A stretch of 7,409 nt of DNA. Origin: Clostridia bacterium (lineage in GTDB: Bacteria; Bacillota_A; Clostridia; Oscillospirales; Butyricicoccaceae). The stretch is from positions 1 to 7,409 of the forward strand of contig JAFOHJ010000224.1 in the NCBI GenBank assembly GCA_017421885.1. Direction: 5' to 3'. The translations under genes were made by a program, and so were the position numbers. This document shows positions 1-5,967 of the stretch, piece after piece. The notes beneath the pieces are model-generated. The model made no database searches, was not told where the DNA came from, and saw only the letters and a program-made list of their open reading frames with translations. Numbering within the stretch: position 1 is the first letter of the stretch; every line of letters starts with the position of its first letter.

Positions 1-365
1 GGGCTGTTGAGCCAGTCGGACACATTCTGATTTCTGTCGAGATATCCGATCCTTTCATGGTCGGCAGCCAACATTCCGACAAACATATTTGTCATGGTCC
101 CGATGGGCATGACAGTGTGCTCGCCCATTCCCTCGCCTATATTTACAAAGCGCGTTTTCTTGCCCGAGATAACTCCGACCGAAATACCCTCGAGTTCATG
201 CTCATCTGCAAAGGCGCTGACGAGAGCATCAATCTGAGCATTAACAGACTCATCTCGTATATTGCGGAACGGCGAAACACCGGTAAAGTTGAGGTTGACT
301 CCGCCGCATGCCGAAAGGCTAAGCATCATAAGCAGCGCCAGAACAAAAGCAAATGTTCTTTTCAT
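1..365 (-). CDS. Lipoprotein with beta-lactamase/serine-esterase-like fold, 5' part only
   Basis: This is the N-terminal 121 codons of a gene that leaves the window at its left edge. The start ATG (365-363) is preceded by AAAGGAGG about six bases upstream. Residues 1-20 form a lipoprotein signal peptide: basic MKR, a hydrophobic stretch, then the lipobox L17-S18-A19-C20, so the mature protein should be lipid-anchored at Cys20 outside the membrane. Residues about 45-119 resemble the start of the class C beta-lactamase-like family (penicillin-binding proteins, esterases): GISVGVISGKK (60-70), then IGTMTNMF (88-95), then a helix and LDRNQNVSDWL (109-119). In active members the middle motif is S-x-x-K; here it reads T90-M-T-N93, so nucleophile and general base both appear lost. 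The gene lies 21 bp after trmD and is probably cotranscribed with it. The family call is from pattern recognition; the lipoprotein call is secure. A true active serine elsewhere cannot be excluded, because the C-terminal part is missing. Confidence 0.8.
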   Translation of the reverse strand, partial: MKRTFAFVLALLMMLSLSACGGVNLNFTGVSPFRNIRDESVNAQIDALVSAFADEHELEGISVGVISGKKTRFVNIGEGMGEHTVMPIGTMTNMFVGMLAADHERIGYLDRNQNVSDWLNS

Positions 366-386
366 GGAATCCTCCTTTGCGTGGGT

Positions 387-1103
387 TTAAAGATCCTTAA
401 GGAGCTTTTTATCTTCCTTGGTAAGCTCTATTTTCTCAAACATATCGGGGCGGCGCTCGCGTGTAAGCAGCAGCGACTGCTGGCGGCGCCACTTACGGAT
501 ATTTTCGTGATGCCCCGACAAAAGAACATCGGGAACACGCATATCCTGCCACACTTCAGGACGAGTGTACTGAGGATATTCGAGAAGGCCGCTGTAGTGA
601 CTCTCATCCTCAAAGCAAGCATCTTCCGAAAGTACGCCGGGAGCCATGCGGCACACCGCATCAGCCACAGCCATGGCTGCGATCTCGCCGCCTGTGAGAA
701 CAAAGTCGCCCAGCGAAATCTCTTCATCGACATATTTATCAATAAATCGGCGGTCGATACCCTCATAATGGCCGCATACGATAATGATATGCTCGCGCTC
801 CATAAGCTCGCGTGCCTTGGCCTGATCGAACTTTACGCCGTGAGCACTCATCATTACTGTGTGAACATGCTCTTCGCCTGTAATGGCCTTATGGCAGCGG
901 TAAAGGGGATCACACTGCATGAGCATACCCTGACCTCCGCCATAGGGATAGTCGTCGGTGCGTCCGTGCTTGTCTGTTGTATAGTTACGGATCTGATGCA
1001 TATTTATCTCGATATGTCCGGCCTCTCTGGCGCGTCCGATGATGCTGCCGCCCAGAACAGCCTCGCACATATCGGGAAAGAGGGTCATGATATCAATCTT
1101 CAT
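387..1103 (-). CDS. trmD: tRNA (guanine37-N1)-methyltransferase TrmD
   Basis: This cytoplasmic SPOUT methyltransferase puts a methyl group from S-adenosylmethionine on N1 of G37, next to the anticodon of tRNAs reading CNN codons, which prevents +1 frameshifting. At 238 aa it has normal family length. Visible signatures are KIDIMTLFPDM at the N-terminus, PYGGGQGM (53-60), GHYEGIDRR (111-119), the trefoil-knot cofactor loop SLGDFVLTGGE (130-140), R152 in RMAPGVL, D166 aligned with the catalytic Asp of the E. coli enzyme, LEYPQYTRP (174-182) and LLSGHHENIRKWR. The reading frame overlaps the end of rimM by 11 bp, as expected for a coupled pair. The start is ambiguous: ATG at 1103 matches family N-termini best, ATG at 1106 adds one Met, and an in-frame TTG at 1112 sits five bases after GGAGG, giving 241 aa. 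Function is certain, the exact start is not. Confidence 0.96.
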   Translation of the reverse strand: MKIDIMTLFPDMCEAVLGGSIIGRAREAGHIEINMHQIRNYTTDKHGRTDDYPYGGGQGMLMQCDPLYRCHKAITGEEHVHTVMMSAHGVKFDQAKARELMEREHIIIVCGHYEGIDRRFIDKYVDEEISLGDFVLTGGEIAAMAVADAVCRMAPGVLSEDACFEDESHYSGLLEYPQYTRPEVWQDMRVPDVLLSGHHENIRKWRRQQSLLLTRERRPDMFEKIELTKEDKKLLKDL

Positions 1104-1608
1104 CATCTTCAAGCATTCCTCCGATGGTCTCTACATATACACATTCTTCTTCGAGATCCACGCCCCTGTCAAATGCATCGACCATAGGGATCATGATCTC
1201 GCGGCCTTCTTCTGTCTTGATGATATAAACATCGCTGCCGGGGAAGCTCTCGATTCGGTCGAGGATGCCGATAACCTGCTCGGTGCGCTCGTCATAAACC
1301 TCAAAGCCGTATATATCACTGTAAAAATAGTGTCCCTCACCGAGATCCACCGCATCACGCGATGTTGTGAGCACCTTTCCGCGCAGAGCCTCGGCCTTGT
1401 CCATCGTGTCAACACCTTCAAGTGTGAGCAGGATCATATTCTTATGCTCGCGCACTCCGACGATGTTATAGCTCTTGCTTCCGATATTAAGACTCTTGAC
1501 CTGCTTGGAAAGCTTTTTAAACTCTACAAAGGGCATTACCTTAAGTTCGCCTCTTACACCGTGTGTATTGACGATCTCGCCCCATTCTATAATATTGCTG
1601 TTATCCAT
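1093..1608 (-). CDS. rimM: 16S rRNA processing / 30S maturation factor RimM
   Basis: RimM helps assemble the head of the 30S subunit, binding ribosomal protein S19 and assisting 16S rRNA maturation. The 171-aa product has the family's two domains: an N-terminal barrel opening with GEIVNTHGVRGELKV (10-24), and a C-terminal PRC barrel beginning about GHYFYSDIYGFEV (92-104), with GSDVYIIK, then EIMIPMVDAF and VDLEEECVYVETIGGML near the end. The acidic tail EDDED is encoded by the bases that overlap trmD. The start ATG (1608) has a GGAG about ten bases upstream, slightly long spacing. Unlike the usual arrangement, khpA is not directly upstream: a MATE gene with its own terminator intervenes, and rimM has its own promoter. 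It forms a transcription unit with trmD and probably the lipoprotein gene. Confidence 0.95.
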   Translation of the reverse strand: MDNSNIIEWGEIVNTHGVRGELKVMPFVEFKKLSKQVKSLNIGSKSYNIVGVREHKNMILLTLEGVDTMDKAEALRGKVLTTSRDAVDLGEGHYFYSDIYGFEVYDERTEQVIGILDRIESFPGSDVYIIKTEEGREIMIPMVDAFDRGVDLEEECVYVETIGGMLEDDED

Positions 1609-1660
1609 AATTATTTATCTCCATAATATTCAGGATCTTCCGCCAAACACAATAACGGAT

Positions 1661-1694
1661 ATTATATTATATCACAAGCCTTGATAAAATGCAA
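1661..1694 (-). promoter_or_regulatory. Extended -10 sigma-A promoter for rimM-trmD
   Basis: On the minus strand, TGATATAAT supplies a full TGn extension plus a consensus TATAAT (-10 at 1671-1666). A second overlapping TATAAT lies at 1666-1661. Seventeen bases upstream is TTGCAT (1694-1689), only a 3/6 match to the -35 consensus, so the promoter would depend on its extended -10. Transcription would begin near 1660-1654, leaving a leader of about 50 nt before rimM. The -35 position lies in the U-rich tail of the preceding MATE terminator. A promoter is needed here because that terminator cuts rimM off from upstream genes. Confidence 0.7.
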
Positions 1695-1724
1695 AACAAA
1701 CGGCAGCCGAAGCCGCCGTTTGTT
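1695..1724 (-). terminator. Intrinsic terminator after the MATE gene
   Basis: Transcribed on the minus strand, this folds into a 13-bp stem (arms 1724-1712 and 1707-1695) closed by a stable UUCG tetraloop and followed by UUUUGCAUUUUAU. One pair is G-U on the minus-strand RNA but would be an A-C mismatch on the plus strand, which supports the minus orientation. It starts 11 bp after the MATE stop codon. Confidence 0.9.
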
Positions 1725-1735
1725 ATCAATACTCA

Positions 1736-3091
1736 TTATGCATTTCTTTCAAGCATGCTGCGGTGACATCTGACCCAGAATATTCCCTGGATAACACTTG
1801 TCACAGCCCAGCTTATGGGATAACAGAGATATACCGCCTCGAGGCTGCGGAACATGGGGAAGGCAATGAATATCCAAAGCAGACGTACGCCGCATATACC
1901 TACGATCTGTGCAACAGTAGGCAGCAGCGAATAGCCCATTCCTCGCATCGAGCAGACAAAAACATCCAGCACACCGTTCAGGAAGAGCGGCAGGCAGACA
2001 TAAGTCAGGCGGATCATGCCGACAGCGATGACTTCGGCATCGGTAGTGTAGAAACCGAGGAAAACATTGCCGAAGCCCCATACTATAAGACTGATGCCCA
2101 ATGCGCTGGCAACGGTCAGCACCATGGTCAGCTTGACGATCTCCTTTACGCGGCCGAACTTGCCTGCGCCGATATTCTGGCTAGTGAAGGTCATGCAGGC
2201 CTGAATAAAGGCGTCCAGACCGATATAAACAAAGCTTTCGATATTGACTGCCGCGCTGTTGCCGGCAACGATGGCTGACGAATCAAAGGAATTGATGCTC
2301 GACTGGATAACAACATTGCTAAGCGAGAAAACGATGCCCTGCAGTCCGGCAGGAATGCCTATCTTGATGATGTTTAACGCCATGGTAAGATCAATGCCCA
2401 GCTTGCTGAAGTGCAGCTGTGTGGCATCCTCCTGCTTACAAAGCGTTATGCACACCAGTACGGTGGCAACAGCCTGAGAAATAACTGTGGCAATTGCAAC
2501 GCCGGCTACACTCATACGAAAAACGATGACGAGTATCATGTTGAGAATAACATTGGTGGCACCGCTGATAGCAAGGAAAAAAAGAGGCCTCTTGGTGTCG
2601 CCCTTGGCGCGCAGGATCGATGCACCGAAATTATAGATAAGTCCGAAGAATGTGCCAACAAAATAGATGCGCATATAAAGCTGACTCATATCTATGATAT
2701 CGGACGGTGTGGACATAAGCTCGAGCATCGGGCGCGACAGGAAATATCCCAACGCCGTCAGCAGCAGTCCACTCAGACCCGACATGGTAATGGCGGTGTG
2801 AACGGCACGTTCGACACTTTCGTTATCTTTTGCTCCGAGATAACGGGCAATGAGGACATTGCTGCCCATGCTGAGTCCGTTGAACACCGATATCAGCAGG
2901 AAGCACAGCGAACCGGTGGCGCCAACAGCCGCCAGGGCCTGCTGGCCTGCAAAGCGACCTACGATGATAGTATCGGCAGAGTTGAACATCATCTGCAGCA
3001 GATTTGTCAGCATAAGAGGCACGGCAAATGTCCATACATTCTTAAGCAGGGGGCCATTGACCATATCTATGTTATGTTCTCTTCTTGACAT
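1736..3091 (-). CDS. MATE family multidrug efflux transporter
   Basis: A 451-aa polytopic inner-membrane protein of the multidrug and toxin extrusion (MATE) family. These export cationic drugs, dyes or metabolites in exchange for Na+ or H+. The sequence shows the family opening: a hydrophilic N-terminus with NGPLLKNVWTFAVPLMLTN (12-30), then QMMFNSADTIIVGRFAG (33-49) and further hydrophobic segments. A characteristic central stretch ASILRAKGDTKRP leads into a second half with a similar architecture (GIPAGLQGIVFSLSNVV, then FTSQNIGAGKFGRVK, then SMRGMGYSLLPT). Length and pattern fit the usual twelve membrane helices in two MatE repeats. The start ATG follows AAGGAGGAG at good spacing. The gene has its own promoter and terminator, so it is a monocistronic unit between the GNAT gene and rimM. 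The substrate cannot be deduced; the subfamily (MepA/NorM-like) is uncertain. Confidence 0.93.
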   Translation of the reverse strand: MSRREHNIDMVNGPLLKNVWTFAVPLMLTNLLQMMFNSADTIIVGRFAGQQALAAVGATGSLCFLLISVFNGLSMGSNVLIARYLGAKDNESVERAVHTAITMSGLSGLLLTALGYFLSRPMLELMSTPSDIIDMSQLYMRIYFVGTFFGLIYNFGASILRAKGDTKRPLFFLAISGATNVILNMILVIVFRMSVAGVAIATVISQAVATVLVCITLCKQEDATQLHFSKLGIDLTMALNIIKIGIPAGLQGIVFSLSNVVIQSSINSFDSSAIVAGNSAAVNIESFVYIGLDAFIQACMTFTSQNIGAGKFGRVKEIVKLTMVLTVASALGISLIVWGFGNVFLGFYTTDAEVIAVGMIRLTYVCLPLFLNGVLDVFVCSMRGMGYSLLPTVAQIVGICGVRLLWIFIAFPMFRSLEAVYLCYPISWAVTSVIQGIFWVRCHRSMLERNA

Positions 3092-3130
3092 AAAACTCCT
3101 CCTTGGATCAGGCTATAATTTCATTAAAGT

Positions 3131-3150
3131 ACAGTATAGCACAATTCTGT
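3131..3150. promoter_or_regulatory. Candidate operator: dyad over the MATE -10 box
   Basis: Imperfect inverted repeat, ACAGTAT-6 bp-ATTCTGT as read on the plus strand, with six of seven positions symmetric. It covers the extended -10 box of the MATE promoter and reaches into the TTGACA. Position and size fit the binding site of a dimeric repressor, such as the MarR or TetR types that often control efflux pumps. No regulator gene is present in the window, so this is inference from symmetry and position. Confidence 0.35.
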
Positions 3151-3160
3151 CAAAAACCAA
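3133..3160 (-). promoter_or_regulatory. Promoter of the MATE gene (extended -10)
   Basis: The minus strand reads TGCTATACT: TATACT (3138-3133) is a 5/6 match to the -10 consensus with a TGn extension (3141-3139). TTGGTT (3160-3155), 16 bp upstream, is a weak -35. A perfect TTGACA (3153-3148) lies only 9 bp from this -10, too close to serve it. The transcript would start near 3126, about 35 nt before the ATG at 3091. The preceding GNAT terminator makes a local promoter necessary. Confidence 0.6.
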
Positions 3161-3191
3161 ATACTTTTACAGATATTTATATAAAAAGATA

Positions 3192-3229
3192 ATAAAGACA
3201 GGCCGATCGGTATATCAGCCTGTCTTTAT
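3192..3229 (-). terminator. Intrinsic terminator after the GNAT gene
   Basis: The arms ATAAAGACAGGC (3192-3203) and its exact complement (3218-3229) form a 12-bp perfect stem. On the minus-strand RNA four more inner pairs, including a U-G pair, extend it to 16 bp with a 6-nt loop. It begins 1 nt after the stop codon and is followed by UAUCUUUUUAUAU. The tail is slightly interrupted but the hairpin is strong. Confidence 0.85.
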
Positions 3230-3230
3230 A

Positions 3231-4001
3231 TTATCTGTTAAGTTCGTCTACAAAATCGGCTTTTCTCACAGTCAGCTCTACCCATGCCGGACGGAAGCCG
3301 CTCTTGATGGCATTTCTCACCGACCTGATGTTGCTCCATGCCGCACAGTAGAAAGGCACTATGCCCTTTTTAAGTATCTCTACTGCCAGTGTGGATGTGA
3401 GTGCCGACGCCACCCCCTGCCTGCGGTATTCCGGCAGAACATCGATGCCTATCTGCCACATGGTCTCGCAGTCGTCGGATGCTCCGGCCATGCCGATAAG
3501 CCTTCCGTTATCATAGGCACCTATGGCTATGCGGTCGTGCTCGCGCCTCTTTTCGCAAAGAGCATTGCTCCACTCGGGCAGATAAAGATCTTTGAAATCC
3601 TCAGGCCCCATGATGCGTGTTTCATAAGGACACTCCAGCGCCTTTACATGATCCATATCGGGCAGGAAATATTCGGCCATAAAACAGACCTTGAAACCTT
3701 TTTTCATCACCGCATCGTTGAGCGCAAGGATCGACGGCGTTTCAAAGCAGTCATACGCGGGATGTTTATCTATATAATCAATGGTCTCGCGCACCAGTTC
3801 TTCTCCCACCTGAGCCACGATATTGCTGCCGTAGGAAACAAGGTCGCAGTCAAAGGGCAGCGGCAGATATACCCTTGCTTTTGGGTGCTTCTGCGAAAAT
3901 GTGACGAGATTATTGCCCGAAAGAAAGTCTTCGGGAGTACAGTTGCAGTCGATAGCCGACTGTTTCAATGCTATTTCAAGTATTTCTTTGTTCGTAAACA
4001 T
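3231..4001 (-). CDS. GNAT family N-acetyltransferase
   Basis: A 256-aa protein whose C-terminal half (about 125-256) is a GCN5-related acetyltransferase, transferring acetyl from acetyl-CoA to an amine. The acetyl-CoA binding motif A is visible as IGIDVLPEYRRQGVASALT (184-202), with the pyrophosphate-binding loop RRQGVA (193-198). Beyond it lies SNIRSVRNAIKSGFRPAW (223-240), the usual late helix-strand segment. The N-terminal half (EILEIALKQSAIDCNCTPEDF, then LPFDCDLVSYGSNIVAQV, then ETPS) is a conserved accessory region I recognise from uncharacterised Clostridia GNAT proteins; its role is unknown. The start ATG (4001) is preceded by AGGTGA six bases upstream. The gene begins only 22 bp after the U-tract of the khpA terminator and no good promoter is visible, so expression may depend on read-through. 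The substrate is unknown. The MATE neighbour allows, but does not show, a role in resistance or detoxification. Confidence 0.9.
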   Translation of the reverse strand: MFTNKEILEIALKQSAIDCNCTPEDFLSGNNLVTFSQKHPKARVYLPLPFDCDLVSYGSNIVAQVGEELVRETIDYIDKHPAYDCFETPSILALNDAVMKKGFKVCFMAEYFLPDMDHVKALECPYETRIMGPEDFKDLYLPEWSNALCEKRREHDRIAIGAYDNGRLIGMAGASDDCETMWQIGIDVLPEYRRQGVASALTSTLAVEILKKGIVPFYCAAWSNIRSVRNAIKSGFRPAWVELTVRKADFVDELNR

Positions 4002-4023
4002 AAACTCACCTAAAATCAGTTAC

Positions 4024-4058
4024 AAAAAAACCACCGACTTATGCAGTCGATGGTTTTT
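4024..4058 (-). terminator. Intrinsic terminator of the ylxM-ffh-rpsP-khpA operon
   Basis: The minus-strand RNA has a 9-bp core stem (arms 4053-4045 and 4039-4031) with a 5-nt loop, extended by A-U pairs to about 14 bp, and followed by a run of seven U. One pair is G-U on the minus strand but C-A on the plus strand, again pointing to minus-strand use. It starts 3 nt after the khpA stop codon. Confidence 0.92.
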
Positions 4059-4061
4059 CTA

Positions 4062-4307
4062 TCAGTCGAGAATGTCGACAAGAACCTTTTTATGATCCTT
4101 CAAACCGGCAGCCTTGATGATGGTGCGTATCTCCTTGGCGATACGACCCTGCCTGCCGATGACCTTTCCCATGTCGGATTCGGCGACCTTCAGCTGAAGT
4201 GTGATCGTGTCTTCCTTTTCAACTGTCTCGATAGAGATAGCCGAAGGGTTTTCCACGAGATTCTCAACTATATAGGAAAGTATCTCCTTGAGGTTTGTGC
4301 TTTCCAT
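4062..4307 (-). CDS. khpA: KH domain RNA-binding protein KhpA (YlqC)
   Basis: A small (81 aa) cytoplasmic RNA-binding protein consisting of one KH domain. The nucleic-acid-binding loop GRQG (51-54) sits in SDMGKVIGRQGRIAKEIRTI, the family hallmark. In other Firmicutes KhpA pairs with KhpB (Jag/EloR) and influences cell elongation, division and mRNA or sRNA metabolism; that role is transferred by homology. The start ATG lies three bases after the rpsP stop codon with no strong Shine-Dalgarno sequence of its own, so translation is probably coupled to rpsP. It is the last gene of this transcription unit: an intrinsic terminator follows directly and separates it from rimM, normally its downstream partner. 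Confidence 0.94.
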   Translation of the reverse strand: MESTNLKEILSYIVENLVENPSAISIETVEKEDTITLQLKVAESDMGKVIGRQGRIAKEIRTIIKAAGLKDHKKVLVDILD

Positions 4308-4310
4308 AGC

Positions 4311-4550
4311 TTAGAGTACACCGGCCTTTTTCAGTAATGCCCTTACTGTATCTGTGGGCTGAGCGCCATCCTTGATCCACTTCTGAGCCTTCTCAGCGTC
4401 TACCTTGATCTCAGAGGGGTTGGCGAGGGGATTGTATGTGCCGATCTCCTCGATGAATCTGCCATCTCTGGGGAAACGGGAATCAGCAACAACGATACGA
4501 TAGAAAGGAGCCTTCTTAGCGCCCATTCTTCTCAGTCTGATCTTTACCAT
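4311..4550 (-). CDS. rpsP: Small-subunit ribosomal protein bS16
   Basis: Encodes the 79-aa bS16 protein, which binds 16S rRNA in the body of the 30S subunit and stabilises its assembly. The complete family pattern is visible: [20 protein letters not shown] at the N-terminus, [20 protein letters not shown] (22-41) and a C-terminal [23 protein letters not shown]. The ATG is preceded by GGAGGTG at eight bases, a strong initiation site suited to high expression. It lies 61 bp downstream of ffh. That gap is AT-rich and contains TATAGA, which could be the -10 of a weak internal promoter, but no convincing -35 is present and no terminator is seen, so cotranscription with ffh is likely. Confidence 0.98.
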   Translation of the reverse strand: MVKIRLRRMGAKKAPFYRIVVADSRFPRDGRFIEEIGTYNPLANPSEIKVDAEKAQKWIKDGAQPTDTVRALLKKAGVL

Positions 4551-4611
4551 TTCAATTTCACCTCCATGTATTCTATATCTCTTTTATTTACAATTTAAAA
4601 TTGCCAGCTTT

Positions 4612-5952
4612 TTAGAAAGGCAGCTTAAAACCGCCCTTACGCTTACCCTGGCGTTTTGCAACACCGGTAAACTGCTTCATCATCTTCTGTGTCATGTCGA
4701 GCTGCTTGAGAAGACGGTTGACATCCTCTACCCTCTGTCCGCATCCGGCAGCAATACGCTTTTTGCGGCTGAAGTTGAGGAGGTCGGGGTTCTCCCTCTC
4801 CTTGGGAGTCATCGAAAGGATAATGGCCTCTACCTTGGCAAGTGCCTTCTCGTCGACCTTGGCTCCCTTGAGCGCCTGAGCGTTCATTCCGGGAATCATT
4901 CCCATGATCTCATCCATCGAGCCCATGCTCTTCATCTGGACCAGCTGATCATAGTAGTCGTTGAGGTTAAGCTTACCCTTGCGGAGGCGAGCCTCCATAT
5001 CAACAGCCTTCTTTTCGTCGAAGTTCTGCTGTGCCTTCTCGATGAAGGTGAGAACGTCGCCCATGCCCAGGATCCTCGAAGCCATACGGTCGGGATAGAA
5101 GGGCTCGATCTGATCGAGCTTCTCGCCGACACCGCAGAACTTGATGGGCTTGCCTGTTACGGCACGGATCGAAAGGGCCGCACCGCCTCGTGCGTCGCCG
5201 TCCAGCTTGGAAATAAGGATGGAATCGATGCCCAGAGCGTCGTTGAATGCCGATGCGGCATTAACTGCGTCCTGACCGGTCATGCCGTCTACGACAAGCA
5301 TGATCTCGTGAGGCTTTACGTTGGCCTTGATCGACTTGAGCTCGTCCATGAGCTGCTCGTCGATGTGAAGTCGGCCGGCTGTGTCTATGATGAGCACGTC
5401 ATTGCCGTGCAGCTTTGCGTGATCATAGGCCGCTTTGGCGATCTCTACGGGATCACCCTGGCCCTGTTCGAAAACAGGAATATCCAGCTGAGCGCCTACT
5501 ACCTTGAGCTGCTCAATAGCAGCGGGGCGATAGACATCGCACGCACAGAGCAGCGGCCTGCGGCTCTCGCGCTTTTTGAAGTAACCTGCCAGCTTTGCGC
5601 AGTTTGTCGTTTTACCGGCACCCTGCAGACCGACGAACATGATTACCGTCGGGGGATTGTTCGCCATTCTGATGCGGTTCTGTGTTCCGCCCATAAGGCT
5701 TACAAGCTCTTCATTTACGATCTTGATGACCTGCTGTGCAGGTGAAAGACTTTCAAGGATCTCGGCACCGACAGCCTTTTCGCTGACCTTTGCCACAAAA
5801 TCCTTTGCAACTTTAAAGTTTACGTCGGCCTCGAGCAGCGCCATACGTATCTCTCGCATGGCCTCCTTGACGTCGGATTCGGACAGTCTGCCTTTGGAGC
5901 GCAGCTTTTTGAATACGCCCGACAGCTTATCCGCAAGGTTTTCAAATGCCAT
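4612..5952 (-). CDS. ffh: Signal recognition particle GTPase Ffh (SRP54)
   Basis: Ffh binds the small SRP RNA and the signal sequences of nascent membrane and secreted proteins, then docks with the receptor FtsY and hands the ribosome to the SecYEG translocon. At 446 aa it is standard length. The N domain occupies about 1-95. The G domain shows GLQGAGKTT (108-116, P-loop), CDVYRPAA (138-145), DTAGR (190-194), SKLDGDARGG (248-257) and GVGEKLDQIEPF. The methionine-rich M domain (about 325-446) carries MGSMDEIMGMIPG and the SRP-RNA-binding helix pair RKKRIAAGCGQ (396-406) with EDVNRLLKQLD. The start chosen gives the family-typical MAFENLADKL; in-frame ATGs also lie at 5955 and 5961. No clear Shine-Dalgarno precedes any of them, and ylxM ends only 6-15 bp upstream, so initiation is probably coupled to ylxM translation. 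Confidence 0.98.
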   Translation of the reverse strand: MAFENLADKLSGVFKKLRSKGRLSESDVKEAMREIRMALLEADVNFKVAKDFVAKVSEKAVGAEILESLSPAQQVIKIVNEELVSLMGGTQNRIRMANNPPTVIMFVGLQGAGKTTNCAKLAGYFKKRESRRPLLCACDVYRPAAIEQLKVVGAQLDIPVFEQGQGDPVEIAKAAYDHAKLHGNDVLIIDTAGRLHIDEQLMDELKSIKANVKPHEIMLVVDGMTGQDAVNAASAFNDALGIDSILISKLDGDARGGAALSIRAVTGKPIKFCGVGEKLDQIEPFYPDRMASRILGMGDVLTFIEKAQQNFDEKKAVDMEARLRKGKLNLNDYYDQLVQMKSMGSMDEIMGMIPGMNAQALKGAKVDEKALAKVEAIILSMTPKERENPDLLNFSRKKRIAAGCGQRVEDVNRLLKQLDMTQKMMKQFTGVAKRQGKRKGGFKLPF

Positions 5953-5967
5953 CATTAACATCCGGCT

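Noticed and set aside
57..1187. Long plus-strand open frame (376 codons) opposite trmD and the lipoprotein gene
   Set aside because: It is antisense to certain genes, its translation has no recognisable domain and is rich in His and Cys as expected of a shadow frame, and it has no ribosome binding site. The frame is open because of the codon bias of the real genes.
2850..4013. Long plus-strand open frame (387 codons) opposite the GNAT gene and part of MATE
   Set aside because: It runs across a terminator and a promoter of the opposite strand, has no domain, and the minus-strand GNAT frame is clearly the coding one.
4551..4611. Palindrome CAATTTTAAATTG between ffh and rpsP as a terminator or S16 leader element
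   Set aside because: It is short and purely AT-rich, leaves almost no loop, and has no U-tract. Weak -10-like TATAGA nearby lacks a -35.
4735..4770. Cysteine in the Ffh RNA-binding motif (AAGCGQ instead of the GSG common in Firmicutes)
   Set aside because: The E. coli Ffh has the same GCG, so this is ordinary family variation.
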